Notes: generated by a model from the sequence alone, not told the origin. DNA of 39,785 nucleotides from Thermoplasmata archaeon (GCA_021797555.1 JAJZZM010000010.1:1-39785); one strand, 5' to 3'. Positions 1 to 9,183 are shown, counted from the first letter of the stretch. Numbers and translations: made by a program.

Positions 1-1
1 G

Positions 2-106
2 AAGATGCTTGGATGGAATGTGGCACAGAGGAGAAATGACAGAATATACAGTGCACTGTTCTGCACAGGCACATGGCATAATTTATTCAATATGGGTAGA
101 TTGTAG
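2..106 (+). pseudogene. 3' end of a probable transposase or other truncated gene
   Basis: An open frame enters from the left edge and stops at TAG 104-106. The 34 visible residues (starting KMLGWNVAQRRN and ending NLFNMGRL) are basic and aromatic, like the tail of an insertion-sequence transposase. I cannot name the family from so little. The gene's body lies outside the window, so it may be intact there rather than broken. The downstream bases 107-277 hold no gene I can see; the GTGTCCCACACC stretch at about 112 could be part of an IS end, but no partner repeat is visible. Confidence 0.35.
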
Positions 107-277
107 AATAGTGTCCCACACCCTATTATAATGAAATATTTATAGAATTATATTTACTATACTGCCAATAAAATGGTACCGTGAGATTATAATACTACAG
201 CAGTAGTAGCGGGTAAAGAAATATTAATCCATTTTGTTATTGTTTGTATATAGTACTGATTTGCACAGGTTTATATG

Positions 278-868
278 TTAAAATTTTAATTTATTATAAT
301 TTTTATATAAGCTCTGGATAAAATTGTCCTCATTACAATTCTGAATTAATAATTTATATTTATCATTATATGTTTTTATTGTAAAAAAATCGCATTTGAA
401 ATTCATATCCTCATTAATATTCAAATTTAGTTTAATTTTTTTCTGTTCTATCTCCATTATATTATTTATATTTACAATTAAAAATGGCACATCCGACAGC
501 ACATAATTTTCAAAAATTTGATAAAAATATAAATTATTATTATTTATAACAATTCTTGCCTCTATATCATTATTTTTTGTAATTTTTTTTATTACATTGT
601 AATTATTATTTTTTACAACTGCATTAAAACTATTATCTGCACTTATATCATTTATATTATATTTACTTAGTTTTTTTATAAAATATTTTTCTGATAAGTG
701 ATTATAGTATATAAATGGGAATATTGTAAATGAAACGATTATGAGAAATAATGCAAAAGTGTAAAATATATAATAGAATATAAAATTCTTATAATTATAT
801 GATATAAAATATGATGTAATTAATGATAATATAAAGCATGAAATGAAATAATATATATTTTTTATCAT
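278..868 (-). CDS. hypothetical protein with two N-terminal membrane helices
   Basis: I do not recognise this 196-residue protein. The first 55 residues form two closely spaced hydrophobic segments (about 3-24 and 29-53). A soluble, Asn/Lys/Ile-rich domain of about 140 residues follows, with alternating beta-type strands. This layout resembles small membrane proteins that carry a cytoplasmic beta-sandwich (PH-like) domain, but no motif settles it. Base composition is extremely AT-rich even for this window, which may inflate the Asn/Ile/Lys content. The gene stands alone, divergent from the signal peptidase gene at 985, with a TATA-like AT stretch between them. Confidence 0.6.
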   Translation of the reverse strand: MIKNIYYFISCFILSLITSYFISYNYKNFIFYYIFYTFALFLIIVSFTIFPFIYYNHLSEKYFIKKLSKYNINDISADNSFNAVVKNNNYNVIKKITKNNDIEARIVINNNNLYFYQIFENYVLSDVPFLIVNINNIMEIEQKKIKLNLNINEDMNFKCDFFTIKTYNDKYKLLIQNCNEDNFIQSLYKNYNKLKF

Positions 869-984
869 TACAATATAAATCGCAAATCATACTAATATTT
901 TATTATGCACAGACAATCATATATAAATATAAAAAATGCAATTAATTATAATAATTTAAATAATATTTTTTCATTAACTAGGAA

Positions 985-1797
985 GTGAAATTTAATAAAA
1001 ACAAAATTTATAAAAATGCATGGGTTATTGCAGTTTTAATTATAATATTAATCTTAATATCAATTACTTTATATTCTGGTGTTTTTCCACCTGCTTCTGT
1101 TGTTGAATCATACAGCATGGAGCATTCAAATAAATGGCAGTATGGAATAATAGATGAAGGCACGATAGTGTTTGTGAAAAAGGCAACAAGGATAAATGAA
1201 ATAAAAACATATGTAAATGGCAAGGAATCAAATTATAAAAGCTATGGCGAATTTGGGAATGTTATATTATATCATGATTATAATAATGGCAAGATAATTA
1301 TACATAGGGCAATGTTCTATCTATACTGGAATAATTCAATACCGGAAATATTAGGATACCATAACCAGAGTTATATTACAGTTAATAAAAATTTCATATT
1401 AATGAAGGATGTTGGCTATGCACACAGAAATTTAATTGTAAATATTTCAGGATTTAAAAATGATTCCGGCTTTATAACAGTCGGTGACCATAATTTAGCA
1501 TGCCTGCCTGATTATTCACCATATTATAATAAAACATATAATGCATATTATGCATCAGACCAGTTTTTATTCCATTTAAAGCCAGTTAAATTGTCTGATA
1601 TAGTTGGTATAGCATATGGCTATATACCATGGTATGGCCTAATAAAATTAAATATTATGAGGGCAGAGGGCAAATGGCCTGTTGAATACGCGGACCATGT
1701 GCCTGAGTATTCATATGCCGGATTATTCATATCACTGGCTGCAATACTAACTTTATTATTATTTCCGTATAAAAAATTGTTTAATAAAAATAGATAA
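985..1797 (+). CDS. signal peptidase I (S26 family, archaeal type)
   Basis: This membrane-bound serine protease would remove signal peptides from secreted proteins on the outer face of the membrane. The 270-residue protein has a membrane anchor at about 12-32 and a second helix near 244-261. The Ser-Met box (ESYSME, Ser44), a His box (IIHRA, His107) and a GDHN box (Asp168) fit the archaeal Ser/His/Asp arrangement, in which His replaces the bacterial Lys. The start is GTG at 985, since no in-frame ATG lies upstream or close downstream. A TATA-like stretch (ATATATAAATATA, about 917-929) lies some 60 bases upstream, so a leader is likely. The long extracellular domain between the His and Asp boxes is typical of Thermoplasmatales enzymes. 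Confidence 0.85.
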   Translation: MKFNKNKIYKNAWVIAVLIIILILISITLYSGVFPPASVVESYSMEHSNKWQYGIIDEGTIVFVKKATRINEIKTYVNGKESNYKSYGEFGNVILYHDYNNGKIIIHRAMFYLYWNNSIPEILGYHNQSYITVNKNFILMKDVGYAHRNLIVNISGFKNDSGFITVGDHNLACLPDYSPYYNKTYNAYYASDQFLFHLKPVKLSDIVGIAYGYIPWYGLIKLNIMRAEGKWPVEYADHVPEYSYAGLFISLAAILTLLLFPYKKLFNKNR

Positions 1798-1802
1798 TAA
1801 AA

Positions 1803-2771
1803 CTAAAAGTTTTTTGATATTACTTCTGGCTTGCCTGCAACCTTTAAATATACAGGAACGGAATTAAAATTCTTTGCCTCGTTGTATATCTTTTCTTTAT
1901 TGTTTTTTTCTACTGCCACAAATACATTTGTTCCCCCAGTAACTATATATGCATTCCAGAATTCATTTTTTAATTCTTTTAACCTGTTGATGAATTTATT
2001 CATATCTTCTGTAATAATATTTACATTAACATCCATTAACATTGAATGGTATTCATTGGTATCCTCTTCCGCCAGTTCAAAAATTCCCTTAATATTCCCG
2101 GAATCTGCAAGTTCTATTAACTTCTTTGATTTTAATTCAGAGTTCTTTACCCTGTCATTATATTTATCGTGCTTTATTATATTTTCATGTATTGTATCTG
2201 ATGGCTTTCTTTCCTCAGAAAATTTACATCCTACTATTATGTAATCTCTGAATTCATCTGCATCCAAAATTTCGTCTGTCAGTGATTCTTTGCCATTTGC
2301 ATGATTTACCGTTAAACCGCCATATAAACTCCTTCCAGCACTTTCTGATATTTTCTGCAGATCATTTTCAAATGTAAATATATTCATATTGTACTCAAAA
2401 ATTGATTCAATGCATTCACCTATTGCTGCAGCACCGGCATCAGAGCTGCCACTTATAATATTTTTATTTTCAGATATGAATGATATTTCCTTGAATTCCG
2501 GATGCCTCATTAAAATCTGGCCCTTGAATTTATCTATAACAGTAAATGGTGACCTCGAAGAGTTTATATCTACCTTTTTGCCATTAATAATCCCTGACCT
2601 TTCATTAGATAAATATAAATCTGTTTTAACATAAATGTCGTTATCCAGACTGGTATACGCTATGCCTGCGGTTGTATGCCTCGGTATTCTATTTATATTA
2701 TCTGATAAGCCGCCTAGCAATATTATTCCTACTGTTGGATATGCCTTTACCTCAACATAATATTTTTCCAT
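1803..2771 (-). CDS. mevalonate 3-kinase
   Basis: This enzyme of isoprenoid (ether-lipid) synthesis phosphorylates mevalonate at the 3-hydroxyl. It is the first step of the Thermoplasma variant of the mevalonate pathway, which goes through mevalonate 3,5-bisphosphate. The 322-residue protein follows the Thermoplasma acidophilum Ta1305 enzyme closely as I remember it: AYPTVGIILLGG near the start, HTTAGIAY, SGSSDAGAAAIG (about 107-118), ESAGRSLYGGLT, PSDTIHENI, EDTNEYHSML and TGGTNVFVAVE. It belongs to the diphosphomevalonate decarboxylase branch of the GHMP superfamily, and the family resemblance alone would suggest decarboxylase. I prefer the kinase because of the match to Ta1305. It lies tail to tail with the signal peptidase gene (5 bases apart). 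Confidence 0.85.
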   Translation of the reverse strand: MEKYYVEVKAYPTVGIILLGGLSDNINRIPRHTTAGIAYTSLDNDIYVKTDLYLSNERSGIINGKKVDINSSRSPFTVIDKFKGQILMRHPEFKEISFISENKNIISGSSDAGAAAIGECIESIFEYNMNIFTFENDLQKISESAGRSLYGGLTVNHANGKESLTDEILDADEFRDYIIVGCKFSEERKPSDTIHENIIKHDKYNDRVKNSELKSKKLIELADSGNIKGIFELAEEDTNEYHSMLMDVNVNIITEDMNKFINRLKELKNEFWNAYIVTGGTNVFVAVEKNNKEKIYNEAKNFNSVPVYLKVAGKPEVISKNF

Positions 2772-2942
2772 GAGACCATATTATTAATATATTAAAATTA
2801 TTTTTGTTATAATTTAATTAATTTAGTTATAATATCACTGTAAAAAAATTTAAATATGCATTTATTATAGCATACTATACTTAAGTAATTTTCTGTATTG
2901 TGAACCCTTGTATGGATTCCCTGACATAATAAAGGTGTTTAA

Positions 2943-4187
2943 ATGGATAATTTTGATCAATTGGATAATGGAAAGGCAGGGTCTCAGAAGAAATTGTTTA
3001 CATTAGCCTCTATGGGATTATTCCTCGATGGGTATGATTTGTCTATAATAACAATGGCAATACTGGTTATCCCATCACAGCTGGACCTTACCAAACTTGA
3101 ATATGTGCTTGTTGATGTATCATCCTTTGCCGGGATGCTTATAGGTGCCCCAATACTTGGAGTGTTATCTGATAGAATAGGAAGAAAAAAAATTTTTGGG
3201 CTGGATCTGATATTTTTTGTTGTATTTGCTATAACTTCTGGTCTGTCAGGCAATTTTATTGAATTGTTTTTATCCAGATTATTAATGGGCATTGGCATAG
3301 GTGGCGATTATCCTATAAGCTCAACAATGATGTCTGAGTTCTCTCCCAAGAAATACAGGGGAAAATTGTTAATAACAATGGTTGGCATGTACTGGCTCGG
3401 TGCCTTTGTTTCTTCTGCGGTAAATTATGTTTTTGTAATTTATCCATACTTCTGGAGATACACATTTATCATAGGTGGATTAATAGCAATACCTGTAATA
3501 TTATTAAGGTTTGAGATACCTGAATCACCAAGATGGATAGCATCAAAGGAAAAAACTGAAAATGATAAAAATAAATACAGTAAAAAATCACCCAAATTTT
3601 ATACAATGTTAATATTTGTTCTGCTTGCATGGTTTATATTTGATATTGCTGCATATGGCATTGGTTTCTATTATCCTGTTATTTTCAGTACTTTAGGCTT
3701 TAAGGATCAGTTCAGGCCAATAGCAGAAATAAGCATGTTAATATCAATAGGAGGCATTTCCGGCTATTTAATAGCCCTGCCATTAGCCGATAGAATAGGA
3801 AGAAGGTTCCTGATAATAGCAGGATTTTTTATAATGTCCGTACTTTTAATTCTGGGGTCTGTTATAAAAATAACAGGATTGTATACAGTTCCATTCTTCT
3901 TTTTATTTGTTTTATTTGAACAGTGGGTAGGTGCAGTTACATTATTTTATCCAACTGAAATATTTGACACATCAATAAGATCCAGTATGCAGGGGCTTGC
4001 AACGGCTGTTTCAAGAGTGGGTGCAATTATGGGCATTGTTTTATTTCCATTATTTCCCATATTTAGTTCCCTGTCCATATTTGCAGGGTTCTCGGTTGTG
4101 GGGTTGGTTCTTGTCATTTTCCTGGCACCTGAAACCAAAAATGCATCACTTGAAAAAAATGTGGAAAATTATACATTATCGAAATGA
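2943..4187 (+). CDS. MFS transporter, sugar/organic-acid:proton symporter type
   Basis: A 414-residue polytopic protein with about 12 membrane helices and the signatures of the major facilitator superfamily: the loop 2-3 motif LSDRIGRKK (about 74-82), RLLMGIGIGGDYPISS with STMMSEFSPKKYRGK in the middle of the N-terminal half, PESPRW at the end of helix 6, and a second ADRIGRR motif in the C-terminal half. The GGDYP and SPKKYRG forms are like those of phosphate, aromatic-acid and sugar symporters; the substrate cannot be read from sequence. The ATG at 2943 follows a Shine-Dalgarno-like AAGGTG at 2932-2937. It has a long leader, unlike most genes here. Confidence 0.85.
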   Translation: MDNFDQLDNGKAGSQKKLFTLASMGLFLDGYDLSIITMAILVIPSQLDLTKLEYVLVDVSSFAGMLIGAPILGVLSDRIGRKKIFGLDLIFFVVFAITSGLSGNFIELFLSRLLMGIGIGGDYPISSTMMSEFSPKKYRGKLLITMVGMYWLGAFVSSAVNYVFVIYPYFWRYTFIIGGLIAIPVILLRFEIPESPRWIASKEKTENDKNKYSKKSPKFYTMLIFVLLAWFIFDIAAYGIGFYYPVIFSTLGFKDQFRPIAEISMLISIGGISGYLIALPLADRIGRRFLIIAGFFIMSVLLILGSVIKITGLYTVPFFFLFVLFEQWVGAVTLFYPTEIFDTSIRSSMQGLATAVSRVGAIMGIVLFPLFPIFSSLSIFAGFSVVGLVLVIFLAPETKNASLEKNVENYTLSK

Positions 4188-4230
4188 ACTTTAATTTGTT
4201 TTAAATTTTTTAATGCAAAACTAAAAAATT

Positions 4231-4238
4231 ATTTATAA
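4231..4238 (+). promoter_or_regulatory. TATA box of the CBS-glyS pair
   Basis: ATTTATAA lies about 22 bases before the ATG at 4256. This is the distance expected for a leaderless archaeal transcript, and no Shine-Dalgarno sequence is seen. Confidence 0.5.
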
Positions 4239-4255
4239 GAAAAACATACACTCAC

Positions 4256-5113
4256 ATGGAATACAAAGTTTCAGATATAATGACAAAAAATCCTGTGAAA
4301 TATAATGTTCCGAGTTCCATTGCAGAGGTTATAAAAGTTCTAATAAAAAATAATGTGACAGGTATACCGGTAGTGGATAATTATAATAAATACCAGGGTG
4401 TAATAACAAGAAGGGATATATTCTATAATCCTGATGAGACTCAAACGGCTCTGGTAATGAGAAAGGCAAAACCGATAAATGAGAATGATAGTGTAGAAAA
4501 TGCAGCAAATGAACTTGTAAAGCAGGGTAAAAGGCATTTAATAGTAATTAATGATAATAAGGAGGTTACAGGCATATTAACACCCCAGAACTTCCTTAAT
4601 GTTGCCAAGGAGAAATATGGAAATATTAAAATAAAAAATATAATTGAGTATAACTCTGTATGCATATGGGAGAACACGCCATTGTCTGTGGCACTGGTAA
4701 TGATGAAATTATCGCAGATATTTTCATTTCCTGTACTTGATGAAAATGGCAAATTTATAGGCCTTATAACCGATAGGGATATATTCGACAAGGTAAAAAT
4801 GTCGCATACATCGGTTTTGTCTGAAGCTGGAATTGCTGATGATGAGGATCCGTGGTCATGGGATGGCATAAGAAATGTATTTACATACATAATAGAAAAA
4901 TCTAATATAAAGATACCAAACATAAAGGTAAATAAACTGATGGTCCCGAATCCAAATATAATATATCTCGAATCAACAGTGGAAGATGCGGTTAAGTTAA
5001 TGGCCAAGGGCAATTATAATCAATTGCCTATTTTATCGGGCCATGGCGATATCTATGGCATGCTATATGATATAGAAATATTAAAAATATTTAGCGATAA
5101 AAATGTACAGTGA
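4256..5113 (+). CDS. protein of four CBS domains
   Basis: The 285-residue protein consists of four tandem CBS motifs in two Bateman modules. Clear repeats are VSDIMTKNP near residue 5, VMRKAKPINENDSVENAA near 70, a third repeat near 130-180 with FPVLDENGKFIGLITDRDIF, and KLMVPNPNIIYLESTVEDAV near 230. Each repeat carries the typical G-I/V-(I/L)-T-x-x-D/N ending. CBS pairs bind adenosine nucleotides or SAM and act as energy or metabolite sensors. No catalytic domain is attached. The stop codon overlaps the start of glyS by 11 bases, so the two are co-transcribed and possibly translationally coupled. A link between nucleotide status and tRNA charging is possible but not shown. Confidence 0.85.
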   Translation: MEYKVSDIMTKNPVKYNVPSSIAEVIKVLIKNNVTGIPVVDNYNKYQGVITRRDIFYNPDETQTALVMRKAKPINENDSVENAANELVKQGKRHLIVINDNKEVTGILTPQNFLNVAKEKYGNIKIKNIIEYNSVCIWENTPLSVALVMMKLSQIFSFPVLDENGKFIGLITDRDIFDKVKMSHTSVLSEAGIADDEDPWSWDGIRNVFTYIIEKSNIKIPNIKVNKLMVPNPNIIYLESTVEDAVKLMAKGNYNQLPILSGHGDIYGMLYDIEILKIFSDKNVQ

Positions 5114-6521
5114 CATAATAGAAATTGCAAAAAGGAGAGGTTTTTTCTGGCCCTCGTTTTCCATATATGGTGGATTTTCCGGATTCTATGATTACGGACC
5201 ATTGGGAACATTATTAAAGGATAATATAATAAAAATATGGAAGGAATCATATTTAAATGACGATACTATATTTATTGATACGCCGAATTTAACGCCGGAG
5301 CCTGTTTTTAAAGCTTCAGGTCATATAGCAAGATTTGCTGATATAGCCGCTGAATGCAAAAAATGCAATAATAAATTTAAATTTGAGACGGTTTTATCAT
5401 ATAATAATATAAGTAAAATACCCAAAAATATTGATGAGGCAGTTGAACTAAAAAATGAATTTAAATTAAAATGCCCTGTATGCAATTCTATAATAGACAA
5501 TGTATATAATTTTAATCTTATGTTTAAGGCAGAGAACAATAATTTATATTTAAGGCCCGAAACTGCACAGGGCATATTTGTAAATTTTAAATTAATATAC
5601 AATTATAATAGGGGAAAACTGCCATTAATAATAGGCCAGGCCGGCAAGGGGTTCAGGAATGAAATAGCCCCAAGGCAGAGCCTGATCAGATTGAAAGAAT
5701 TTAACCAGTGCGAAATAGAGGCGTTTTTTGATCCGGATAATTTATATTTTAAGGAATTATATGATTATAAAAAAATAAAACTCAGGCCCAATACGGGTGA
5801 GGAATATAATATAACAGTTAAAGATGCAATGGAAAAAGGCATAATAGGCAGTAATGCGTTTGCATATTTTGTACTGAAAACACAGTATATCCTTGAATAT
5901 ATGGGCATGGACAATGAAAAATTAAGGTTCAGGCAGCATGAACCGGATGAACGCGCACACTATGCAGCGGATTCATGGGATGCTGAAGCTCTAATAGATA
6001 ATGACTGGTTTGAAATTGTCGGGATAGCAAACAGGACTGATTTTGATTTAAAAAATCATGATGAAAATTCAAATGAGCCCATGAAAATAAAAATAAATGA
6101 TAATGAGATAATACCATATGTTATAGAACCTTCATACGGCATAGACCGGATAATTTTAGCATTGCTTGTTCAATCATATTATGAAAGGGATAATAAATTC
6201 AAAGTTTTAAAATTAAATTACAATATTGCGCCGTATCACATTGCAGTATTTCCATTGATGAGAAAGGGTGAATTGAAAGAGAAGGCATTACAACTTTATA
6301 ATGAAATAAAAAAAATAGACAGATATATTTACTACGATGAATCCGGTTCTATAGGGAAAAGATATGCAAGGCAGGATGAAATAGGAACACCATACTGCAT
6401 TACTGTAGATTATCAAACTATAGAGGATAATACAGTAACGGTAAGATACCGCGATACAATGAAACAGAAAAGGGTTAAAATGGATGATATATTATTAAAA
6501 AATAATTTTGAAAATTTATAA
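5103..6521 (+). CDS. glyS: glycyl-tRNA synthetase, class II
   Basis: The enzyme charges tRNA-Gly with glycine in the cytoplasm. The 472-residue protein shows the alpha2-type archaeal/eukaryotic GlyRS fold: the N-terminal RRGFFWPSF and YDYGPLG signature, TPEPVFKASGH, a two-CxxC zinc module (CKKCNN near 80, CPVC near 125), motif 2 in LYLRPETAQGIF ... GKGFRNEIAPR, EFNQCEIEAFF, motif 3 in VIEPSYGIDRII, and a C-terminal anticodon-binding domain (from about 365, ending in YRDTMKQKR). At 472 residues it is about 100 shorter than many archaeal GlyRS, apparently through shorter insertions, because all the core motifs are present. The ATG lies inside the end of the CBS gene. Confidence 0.93.
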   Translation: MYSDIIEIAKRRGFFWPSFSIYGGFSGFYDYGPLGTLLKDNIIKIWKESYLNDDTIFIDTPNLTPEPVFKASGHIARFADIAAECKKCNNKFKFETVLSYNNISKIPKNIDEAVELKNEFKLKCPVCNSIIDNVYNFNLMFKAENNNLYLRPETAQGIFVNFKLIYNYNRGKLPLIIGQAGKGFRNEIAPRQSLIRLKEFNQCEIEAFFDPDNLYFKELYDYKKIKLRPNTGEEYNITVKDAMEKGIIGSNAFAYFVLKTQYILEYMGMDNEKLRFRQHEPDERAHYAADSWDAEALIDNDWFEIVGIANRTDFDLKNHDENSNEPMKIKINDNEIIPYVIEPSYGIDRIILALLVQSYYERDNKFKVLKLNYNIAPYHIAVFPLMRKGELKEKALQLYNEIKKIDRYIYYDESGSIGKRYARQDEIGTPYCITVDYQTIEDNTVTVRYRDTMKQKRVKMDDILLKNNFENL

Positions 6522-6585
6522 TTAAATTTTTATATATTTTGCAGTAATAGAAACGCTTATAATAAACTTTTATTTTATAATATTT

Positions 6586-6807
6586 ATGAATGCATTAAAG
6601 AGAAGGTTAATTTCTGCATCTGCAGGAATTATTGCCGCAGAAAAAATATCTAAAAAACATGGCAGGGTTCCGGGTGCAATTGCAGGTATTATAGCTGCAA
6701 AAAGTGTTTTTAACATGCATATTATAATACTCGTGATAATCATAATTGCAGGCATTATAGTGGCAAAAAGTGTAGATGCCGTATTAAAAAATATGAAAAA
6801 ATATTAA
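6586..6807 (+). CDS. small membrane protein with three AGII(A/V)A(K/E) repeats
   Basis: A 73-residue basic, Ala/Ile-rich protein that I do not recognise. The motif occurs three times: AGIIAAEK near 13, AGIIAAKSV near 33 and AGIIVAKSV near 55. Between the last two lies an uninterrupted aliphatic run (IIILVIIII) long enough to span a membrane. The small-residue spacing resembles a glycine zipper, which packs helices together in membranes. A TATA-like CTTATAAT at about 6556-6563 lies near 25 bases before the ATG, supporting a leaderless transcript and a real gene. It sits between glyS and the permease gene. Confidence 0.55.
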   Translation: MNALKRRLISASAGIIAAEKISKKHGRVPGAIAGIIAAKSVFNMHIIILVIIIIAGIIVAKSVDAVLKNMKKY

Positions 6808-6832
6808 TTTGCCTATGTTGATCCATGCCTAA

Positions 6833-6934
6833 CATCAAAGCAATGTTAATGTGGACATAAAGGCAACCGTTCAGGAAAGAGTTTTAAGTGCCGGTGATGG
6901 CACGTTGACCATGTCGGTGTTTCATTCAATATAG
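6833..6934 (+). pseudogene. possible transposase C-terminal relic
   Basis: A short open stretch ending with TAG at 6932-6934 reads VDIKATVQERVLSAGDGT and then TLTMSVFHSI. It is clearly richer in G+C than its surroundings, has no usable start codon and no upstream gene, and looks like the tail of an OrfB-like (IS605/IS607-type) transposase, where a Gly-Asp pair near the C-terminus is common. It is too short for certainty and may simply be non-coding. Confidence 0.25.
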
Positions 6935-6956
6935 CATTGCGTACCATGTTTGAAAT

Positions 6957-8813
6957 CTAATCTGCTGATGTTTTGTCTTCGGAATCATCAAATGAACCTG
7001 GTTTCTCAACAGTTCCAAGTTTTAATAATATCTCCCTTTCAGTTATTGTGCCTATGGCCTTGCCTGTACCATCAACAATTGCCAATATATTAACATTATT
7101 TTCCTTTAAAACACGGACTGCATCCGTTACATCCGCATCCTTATTTATGGTTACTGCCCTTTCAATATGCAACTGGTTGACTTTGCCATTATCTATTGCT
7201 TCTTTAGGCAATAATAATATATCTATGATATATAAAGTGCCCACCGGCTTTAAATTATTATCCGTAACCACAGCATATGGCAGATTTTTTGATAGTAATT
7301 TTTCCATAACAGATTTTAATGTGTCATTTATATTTACAATTATATCCGACCCTGGAATTCTGGCATCCATCACAGTAATATTCATAAGGTTTTCCGCAAC
7401 AATTTTTCCCTCCTTTGATATGTCCATTTCCTCGGGAGCTTTTGTTGCTATGCTTTTAACCTCGGATAAAATAAATCCGACAACTATCCATAATAGGAAT
7501 ATTGTGGTATAATAAGGAACCGTGGAATAGGCTGAATATATTAAAACTATGGTGCTTATAACAGCGCCTACAGTAGCCAATATAAATTCCTTATAATCAG
7601 ATAAATAGCCAATAAATGTTCTCTTTGCTCTTGAAACCAGGCGTTTTCCTCTTCTTAACCCTATTCTTAACAATGAGAAATTTGCACTGACATGTATGAA
7701 TAAACCTCCAAGTGCCGATATTGTTCCCAGAAATATAAACGCCGTTTCTGCAGATATATAATGTAATATTAATAATGGCAATAAAATCATGATTAAGCTT
7801 ACAACAAATGAGGAAAAAATAGGATTGTCTTTTATTTTTTTGGCAAATATTGACGGAAAGGTTCTATCATAGCCCATCCTGAAAAACGTTCTTGATGCTG
7901 CTGAACCAAATGACAGGATTGCAAGTATACCATCATTTATTGTTGCTATTGCAGCTGCATAGTAAAAATATATGCTGAAACCACCGAAGTCCTTCTGTAT
8001 AATGCCAATGACAGGCAATTTATCGGCAAATGGTATTATTAAATGATTTTCCAGTAATAGATTTGCTATTGCGTATATCATTAATGTTGCAAGTGCACCG
8101 CCTATCAAAATTACGGATATTACGCTTCTGCCCACAACCTTTTTTGGATTTGTAATTTCTCCTGAAACCGGTGCTATTGAACCATAACCCGTGGGTATGC
8201 CCATTGCAAATAATATACCTAAAAATAAATCTCCTGCCGATATTGGATATACTGTAGGATTCGGTGTATATACAGCACCCTTTGTCATAATAAATGATGC
8301 TATGATAATTATTACCATAAAACTTATTTCCATTAAAACTGCATATAAAGCATATTTTGATGATAATTTTATTCCAATCAATAAAAAAGAAACAGAAGGT
8401 ACCATTATAATCAAAAATGCATAGTATGTTGTTATGCCAAATGGGCCCAATATTGTTGTGATTATAAATATTCCTCCTACTAAATATGCCAGTCCATATA
8501 ATATTGAATAAAAAATATACATCCAGCCCGTATCGAAACCTATTCTTGCGGATAATGCCTGAAATGCATATGTATAATATCCTCCTGAAGATGAAAATCT
8601 TTTGGATAATTGGGTTACGGATAACCCATTTATTAAAACCAATAATGTACCTATAATCATTACTAAGGGTGCGTCATATCCCGCCAGTGTTATTGCGAAT
8701 GCCCCATATGTTAGTATACTCAATAATGGCGACATTCCACCAAAGGAAAGGAAGAAAACGTCCTTAAAAGTCAGATGCCTTGTTAGCTCTCCCCGTTTAT
8801 TTGATTCTGCCAT
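6957..8813 (-). CDS. APC-family amino acid permease with C-terminal CBS pair
   Basis: A 618-residue transporter. Residues about 20-450 form 12 or more hydrophobic helices of the amino acid-polyamine-organocation superfamily, with FLSFGGMSPLLSILTYGAF in helix 1, GYYTYAFQAL, and GYGSIAPVSGEITNPKK near 215 as in APC permeases. Residues about 480-605 are a CBS pair (KSVMEKLLSKNLPYAVVTDNN; VTDAVRVLKENNVNILAIVD), so transport is probably controlled by a bound nucleotide inside the cell. The N-terminal half matches putrescine/amino-acid importers, but the substrate cannot be told. On the minus strand a TATA-like TTATAA at 8834-8839 lies about 23 bases before the start. Confidence 0.85.
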   Translation of the reverse strand: MAESNKRGELTRHLTFKDVFFLSFGGMSPLLSILTYGAFAITLAGYDAPLVMIIGTLLVLINGLSVTQLSKRFSSSGGYYTYAFQALSARIGFDTGWMYIFYSILYGLAYLVGGIFIITTILGPFGITTYYAFLIIMVPSVSFLLIGIKLSSKYALYAVLMEISFMVIIIIASFIMTKGAVYTPNPTVYPISAGDLFLGILFAMGIPTGYGSIAPVSGEITNPKKVVGRSVISVILIGGALATLMIYAIANLLLENHLIIPFADKLPVIGIIQKDFGGFSIYFYYAAAIATINDGILAILSFGSAASRTFFRMGYDRTFPSIFAKKIKDNPIFSSFVVSLIMILLPLLILHYISAETAFIFLGTISALGGLFIHVSANFSLLRIGLRRGKRLVSRAKRTFIGYLSDYKEFILATVGAVISTIVLIYSAYSTVPYYTTIFLLWIVVGFILSEVKSIATKAPEEMDISKEGKIVAENLMNITVMDARIPGSDIIVNINDTLKSVMEKLLSKNLPYAVVTDNNLKPVGTLYIIDILLLPKEAIDNGKVNQLHIERAVTINKDADVTDAVRVLKENNVNILAIVDGTGKAIGTITEREILLKLGTVEKPGSFDDSEDKTSAD

Positions 8814-9183
8814 TTATTACGGATACCAAATTGTTATAAAATCTTATGTGTAGTTATATTTTTAATTGTTTATAATTAAATTATTATATTAATATTTAAA
8901 ATGACTGTATATATAAACAGGAATACATAATGCTAAAATTATATAAGTATGGGAAGGAAATATTATCTAATGCATTAATAAATGGAAATTGTGTCACAGC
9001 ACTATGAAGATATACACATTCTGTTACAATGGAATATTATCATATAACAGAGGAATAATTGCTATACTATAACTGCATAAATACCAGCGTAAGGGTTATT
9101 GCAGATGCAAAAAAGCGGGTCACAATATTGACCTTTTAAAATTATATTTTTTAATAAATTGATTTGTATATGTTTTTAAAATA
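8814..9183. other. 370-base intergenic region without a recognisable gene
   Basis: This gap lies between the permease start and the end of sufD. It holds the permease promoter (8834-8839) and, at 8930-9007 on the plus strand, a 25-codon ATG frame after a TATA-like TGTATATATA. Bases 9060-9125 are richer in G+C and could be decayed coding sequence, but no frame stays open. The T-rich run at 9145-9160 may hold the 3' end of suf transcripts only if they extend past 9184. No tRNA fold was found. Confidence 0.4.

Noticed and set aside
1831-2244. 137-codon plus-strand frame inside the mevalonate 3-kinase gene
   Set aside because: A shadow of the real minus-strand gene, with no independent motif.
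1803-2771. diphosphomevalonate decarboxylase
   Set aside because: Motifs and length follow the Thermoplasma mevalonate 3-kinase more closely.
8930-9007. 25-codon frame with a TATA-like sequence upstream
   Set aside because: Too short, no motif, and TATA-like strings are frequent at this base composition.
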